64,000 nucleotides of DNA. Origin: Azospirillum sp051124815. GTDB taxonomy: Bacteria > Pseudomonadota > Alphaproteobacteria > Azospirillales > Azospirillaceae. The position numbers were made by a program, and so were the translations under genes. Below, piece after piece: positions 60,369 through 64,000 of this stretch. Where the stretch lies: NCBI RefSeq assembly GCF_051124815.1, contig NZ_CP118488.1, positions 558,001-622,000 on the forward strand. The letters are read 5' to 3'. The notes under the pieces were generated by a model. It had not been told where the DNA came from. It saw only the letters and a list, made by a program, of their open reading frames with translations, and searched no databases. Each line of letters begins with the position of its first letter. Within the stretch, counting starts at the first letter, position 1.

Positions 60369-61235
60369 TCAACTCCTCTGTTTGATTGCCCGCGTGCTGC
60401 GGGTGGGCTTTTCACCCGGTTTGCTTTTGTCGGTTTTGCTTTTTTCGGTCTTGCCTTTATCGGTCCGCGGCCAGCCCAGGGCAGGGCTCCAGCGCCGTTC
60501 GCCGTCGCCGCCGGTGCGCACCAAATCCATGTGGAAGCTGTAGCGGTCGGGCCGGTACAGCGCGTGCAGATGCTCGACGCCGCGGCCCGACGGCTCGTAG
60601 ACGATACGGGTCAGGGTCAGCAGCGGCGATCCGATCTCCAGATCCAGTGCCGCCGCCGCTTCGGGGCCGGCAAGCGTCGCGTTGATCGCCTGGGTGGCGC
60701 GCTCCGTCGACACGCCCGACCGTTCGATCAGTTCCAGCAGCGGACGCGCCGCCAGTTCCGCCTCCGAATAGGTCAGGCCGATCCATTCCGGCACATGGGT
60801 GGTCAGGTAGGAAAACGGCTCCCCGTCGATCAGGCGCACGCGCACCGACCGTTGGACCCGTTCGCCGGGTTTCAGCCCCAGGCTCTCCGCAATGGATTCA
60901 GGAGGAATGCCGTAACCGAAGGACAGCAGCTTCACGTCCGTGCTGCGGCCCATGTCGATCAGGTGCGACAGCACGTTCGACAGATCGGCGACGATGGGAC
61001 GGACGGCGCGCGTGTCGTGGACGAAGGTGCCGGAGCCGGCCTTGCGCTGCACTAGCCCTTCCTTTTCCAGAAGGTCGAGCGCACGGCGCACGGTGACCCG
61101 CGACACCGCATGTTCGGCCGCCAGCGTCGGTTCGCCCGGCAGGCGTCCGCCCGGCGGCAGTTCGCCGGCGACGATACGGTCACGCAGCAGCAGATAGATC
61201 CTGCGCGCCTTCAGGGGTTCGACCGCCGACTTCAC
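60369..61235 (-). CDS. GntR-family regulator with UTRA effector domain (HutC type)
   Basis: The 288-residue protein has a winged-helix domain (LPGEPTLAAEHAVSRVTVRRALDLLEKEGLV, about residues 30-60), then a UTRA ligand domain (about 90-230). The C-terminus is an unusual lysine-rich low-complexity tail (DKGKTEKSKTDKSKPGEK). I prefer the GTG at 61235 with GGGGAGG at 9 bases; a GTG at 61256 is in frame. It is the first gene of the operon and probably senses the imported compound or a pathway product. Inverted repeats at its own promoter suggest autoregulation. Confidence 0.9.
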   Translation of the reverse strand: MKSAVEPLKARRIYLLLRDRIVAGELPPGGRLPGEPTLAAEHAVSRVTVRRALDLLEKEGLVQRKAGSGTFVHDTRAVRPIVADLSNVLSHLIDMGRSTDVKLLSFGYGIPPESIAESLGLKPGERVQRSVRVRLIDGEPFSYLTTHVPEWIGLTYSEAELAARPLLELIERSGVSTERATQAINATLAGPEAAAALDLEIGSPLLTLTRIVYEPSGRGVEHLHALYRPDRYSFHMDLVRTGGDGERRWSPALGWPRTDKGKTEKSKTDKSKPGEKPTRSTRAIKQRS

Positions 61236-61269
61236 AGCACTCCGCCTCCCCTTCACCGGAAACCGTTGG

Positions 61270-61322
61270 CTGTCTATTCACCAGACAGGAACCTGTATGA
61301 TGGATAATACAGCTTTGGTCAA
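61270..61322 (-). promoter_or_regulatory. Operon promoter with two inverted repeats (probable GntR operators)
   Basis: CTGTCT-N7-AGACAG (61270-61288) and CTGTAT-N8-ATACAG (61293-61312) are adjacent imperfect palindromes about 23 bases apart. On the minus strand a TTGACC -35 (61322-61317) lies 17 bases from CATACA (61299-61294), which is inside the second repeat. This suits repression of the 13-gene operon by its first gene. The -10 match is weak. Confidence 0.55.
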
Positions 61323-61369
61323 CAGCGATGTTGGGAGCGCCAACGGTTGCGAGCCGCACCCGGGCCTTT

Positions 61370-61741
61370 TCAGCGGGAACGGGCGCGGCCCGGACGGAGG
61401 GCAACGACGGATGCGCCATCGCCGCCCGATGCGGCAGCGACGGCTTTCATTTCTCCGGCGACGTCATCCGCGGCGGCGTCGGGGGTCAGGGTCAAATAGC
61501 GCACGCAGCTGACCCGCAGGAAGGAGGCGAGGTTCTGGACGCTGCCGTGAACCTCCACGACCTCGTCATAGAGGGTGACGATCAGGCGGTTGGTGGTGGT
61601 TCCCTGTTCGGCGGCGATGCCGGCCAGGACGTTCCAGAACAGGTTCTCCAGCCGGATGCTGGTCACCATCCCATGGATGCGGACCGACCGGGACCGGGCC
61701 TCGTACAGGATCGGGTCGGTGTTGACAAAGATCTGGCACAT
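61370..61741 (-). CDS. Ribbon-helix-helix domain protein
   Basis: A 123-residue protein matching the RHH_4-type family common in Rhodospirillales: CQIFVNTDPILYEARSRSVR at the start, then TSIRLENLFWNVLAGIAAEQG and LYDEVVEVHGSVQNLASFLRV, with a variable Ala/Gly-rich tail. It is presumably a DNA-binding dimer; its target is unknown. ATG 61741 has GGAGGAG at 8-9 bases. It lies 47 bases behind the sigma-54 activator gene on the same strand and may share its transcript. Confidence 0.82.
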   Translation of the reverse strand: MCQIFVNTDPILYEARSRSVRIHGMVTSIRLENLFWNVLAGIAAEQGTTTNRLIVTLYDEVVEVHGSVQNLASFLRVSCVRYLTLTPDAAADDVAGEMKAVAAASGGDGASVVALRPGRARSR

Positions 61742-61788
61742 GCGCCGACACTCCTCCAACGATGGACCTGTTCCTCATCGAAGCCGGC

Positions 61789-63837
61789 TCATCCCCTGCG
61801 AACCGCGCCCCGCTGGATGCCGTGCTGGCTCATCTTGCGATACAGGGTGCTGCGTGAAATCCCCAGGACCGCCGCCGCATCCGACAGGTTGCCGCCCGTG
61901 GCGGCGATCACATCCTCGATCGTCCGCTGCTCGGTGACCGTCAGCGACATAGGCACCGGGCTTGCCGGCCCCGCAACCGCCGGATAGGGCGAGGGCCACC
62001 CGCCGGTCTCCAGACAGCCGCAGGTGTCGCGCAGTTCGTCCGGCAGATCATGAACATCGACGGTTCCACCGGTGGACAGCAGGATCGCACGCTCCACCAC
62101 ATTGCGCAGTTCCCGCACATTGCCCGGCCAGTCGTGGCCCTGCAGCAGATCCAACGCATCGGCGGTGAAACGGACGGGCGCGCGGCCATGCCGCTCCGCC
62201 AGCACGCCGTTGAAGTGGGAGATCAGGCGCGGAACATCGCCATGGCGCTCGCGCAAGGGCGGCACCCGCAGGGCCGTCACGGCAAGGCGGTGGTACAAGT
62301 CGCGGCGGAACCGGCCGGCGGCGACCTCCTGCCGCAGGTTCCGGTTGGTCATGGCGAGCAGCCGCACCGACACCCGGCGTGGGACGTTGTCGCCGATGCG
62401 ATACAGCACCCCCTCCTCCAGCACCCGCAGCAGATAGGGCTGAAGATCGAGCGGCAGCTCGCCGATCTCGTCCAGGCACAGCGTGCCGCCGTCCGCCAGT
62501 TCGAACCGGCCGATCCGCCCCTCCGCCGCAGCGCCGGTGAAGGCGCCGCGCACATAGCCGAACAGCTCGCTGCCCAGCATCTCGCGCGACACCGCACCGC
62601 AATTGAACGGCACGAAGGGGCCGCCGGCCACCGCGCTGTGACCGTGGACGGCGCGCGCGAACAGCTCCTTGCCGACCCCGGTCTCGCCCTCGATCAGGAT
62701 GGGGACCGGCAGCGGCGCCAGACGCTCCCCCTGCCCGATCACGGCACGCAGGCTGTCGCTCGCCCCGACGATGTCCGCGAAGCGGCAGCGGCTGTGGTCG
62801 GACTCGTCCGGCACCGCCCGGCGCCCGGCGGAGGGGCGGGACGACGCCGAACCGGGAATGACCAGCAGCGTCCCCCGCCGCTCGCCGTCCAGCATCAGCG
62901 GACGGACCCAGTCGGACGGGACCGGCAGCCGGCCGCCGGCGCCGCCGTCCAATCCGACAAGAGGCAGCTTCGTCCCCCGGTTCAGCGGCGGCAGCTCCGA
63001 TCCGAGGCTCGCCTTCAGCAGATGCGCCGCCTTGCGGCTGGCGAAGAGAAGACGCCCACGCACATCCAGTGCGATCAACCCCTCCCCGGCGTATTTCTGG
63101 CTGTCTTCCAGGCAGGCTTCCAGAAGCCGCACATGCTCCGCCTCCGTCTGGCGTGCGAGGTTCCATTCCACCTGCCGGGCGGCAACCACGGCCAGTGCCA
63201 GCGCCTGCCCGCTGAAGCTCTGTTTCAGGCCGGAGATGTCGAGCAGCCCGACGACCGATCCGTCGACCGGGTCATGGATCGGCGCGCCGGCGCAGCTCCA
63301 CCCCTTGATGCCGGCGCAGTAATGCTCCGCCGACTGGACCAGCACCGGCTGCTTGGAGGCGAGCGCCGTACCGATGCCGTTGGTGCCGGCGCAGGTCTCG
63401 CCCCACTGGCCGCCGCAGGCAAGGCTGATGTCGCGGGCCGCATTCATCGTCGCGCGGTCGCCGGCGGCCTCCAGCACCACGCCGTTGGCATCGGTGATCA
63501 GCATCACCGTCCGCGTTCCGGCCAGCAGGTTCGCCGCCTCCGCCAGGGTCGTGGCGGCGGCCTGAAGGAGATCGCGGTTGTCGCGACGCAGAGCCTCGAC
63601 AAGGTCGCTGCCGACCACAGGCGCCGCATCCGCCCGCGCATCGACCAGGAAGCTCTGGCAGCGTGCCCAGGATCGGATGACCACGTCGCGGACCGGCAGA
63701 TTTTCCCGCCGGGACCCGGAGACGAAATCCTCCCACGCCTTCATCGTCGCCGTTTCGCCGTCCACCAGCGCATGGAACGCCGGACCGGACGAAGCAACGG
63801 CCAGACGGCCGATACCGACCTGCTCATTGGCCAACAC
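61789..63837 (-). CDS. Sigma-54-dependent activator, AcoR-like (GAF-AAA+-HTH)
   Basis: The 682-residue protein has a GAF sensor region (about 60-210, with CGGQWGETCAGTNGIGTAL), a central AAA+ domain with Walker A IEGETGVGKELFARAV, the sigma-54-contact loop RGAFTGAAAEG and Walker B LCLDEIGELP, and a C-terminal Fis-type helix-turn-helix (SLTVTEQRTIEDVI ... GISRSTLYRKM). I prefer GTG 63837 (GGGAGGGG upstream); an ATG at 63960 lacks a ribosome-binding site. Relatives regulate acetoin, alcohol or glycerol catabolism. The target genes are probably outside the window. The -24/-12 promoter it would use was not found next to it. Confidence 0.92.
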   Translation of the reverse strand: MLANEQVGIGRLAVASSGPAFHALVDGETATMKAWEDFVSGSRRENLPVRDVVIRSWARCQSFLVDARADAAPVVGSDLVEALRRDNRDLLQAAATTLAEAANLLAGTRTVMLITDANGVVLEAAGDRATMNAARDISLACGGQWGETCAGTNGIGTALASKQPVLVQSAEHYCAGIKGWSCAGAPIHDPVDGSVVGLLDISGLKQSFSGQALALAVVAARQVEWNLARQTEAEHVRLLEACLEDSQKYAGEGLIALDVRGRLLFASRKAAHLLKASLGSELPPLNRGTKLPLVGLDGGAGGRLPVPSDWVRPLMLDGERRGTLLVIPGSASSRPSAGRRAVPDESDHSRCRFADIVGASDSLRAVIGQGERLAPLPVPILIEGETGVGKELFARAVHGHSAVAGGPFVPFNCGAVSREMLGSELFGYVRGAFTGAAAEGRIGRFELADGGTLCLDEIGELPLDLQPYLLRVLEEGVLYRIGDNVPRRVSVRLLAMTNRNLRQEVAAGRFRRDLYHRLAVTALRVPPLRERHGDVPRLISHFNGVLAERHGRAPVRFTADALDLLQGHDWPGNVRELRNVVERAILLSTGGTVDVHDLPDELRDTCGCLETGGWPSPYPAVAGPASPVPMSLTVTEQRTIEDVIAATGGNLSDAAAVLGISRSTLYRKMSQHGIQRGAVRRG

Positions 63838-64000
63838 AGTCCCCTCCCTGCTTCCCGGCGTCTTTCGCGGTTTTCCCGTGGCGCCGATTGTCCTTGAACG
63901 GGGGTGCGGAGACTCGCCCCGAAATGCTCCGCATCCACGATTGTTTGTATAAGAAATCATAAGCCGGACTGAAGCGGGAGCGGTAGTAGCGGAATACTCT

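Overview
The window is a very GC-rich (roughly two-thirds G+C), gene-dense stretch of a chromosome or large replicon from an alphaproteobacterium, most likely Azospirillum or a close Rhodospirillales relative. The evidence is the gene families and style: a fructose PTS with a triple-domain EIIA-HPr-EI protein, an NHLM-type bacteriocin exporter, a long exopolysaccharide cluster, a GlgE-type enzyme and long ATGA-coupled operons. The genus is an inference from general resemblance; no rRNA or tRNA gene is present to confirm it.

Layout. 1-4.9 kb: the edge of an NHLM (nitrile-hydratase-leader microcin) export locus on the minus strand: a GNAT protein, a leader/GG precursor peptide, a C39-peptidase ABC exporter and the start of the second ABC exporter. 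Next to it on the plus strand is a 63-codon N-terminal piece of an HlyD-type adaptor. 5.0-11.7 kb: fructose PTS operon fruB-fruK-fruA (minus) with a divergent LacI-family regulator and two operators between them. 12.3-32.2 kb: an exopolysaccharide cluster with a Wzx-type flippase, a GT4-methyltransferase fusion, a large unknown protein, a GumC/Wzc-type co-polymerase and kinase, several glycosyltransferases, a Wzy-like polymerase, a Tat-exported beta-helix protein, a convergent GT4 and a large protein with two carbohydrate-binding modules. A pseudo-receiver LuxR regulator and a PAS-GGDEF-EAL protein follow (32.9-35.8 kb).

36.3-39.2 kb: a formate/nitrite-family channel behind a sigma-54-like promoter, followed by a PP2C-kinase fusion; both genes have an 18-bp tandem duplication over their ribosome-binding region. 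39.2-42.2 kb: a small zinc-finger protein, an ABC ATPase without a permease, a lipoprotein alpha/beta hydrolase and two small unknown proteins, ending in a terminator and a GC-rich inverted-repeat pair. 42.4-46.8 kb: a two-domain GlgE protein and a divergent PPK2 kinase.

46.8-61.3 kb: one apparent 13-gene minus-strand operon: GntR/UTRA regulator, LivK-H-M-G-F uptake system, ICL/PEPM-type C-C lyase, HyuB and HyuA, an isochorismatase-fold hydrolase lacking the usual cysteine, an FAD dehydrogenase and divergent LeuC/LeuD-type hydratase subunits. The order suggests import of a small molecule, ATP-dependent ring opening, desaturation, hydration and C-C cleavage. This is the best candidate in the window for an undescribed catabolic pathway. 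61.4-63.8 kb: a ribbon-helix-helix protein and an AcoR-like sigma-54 activator.
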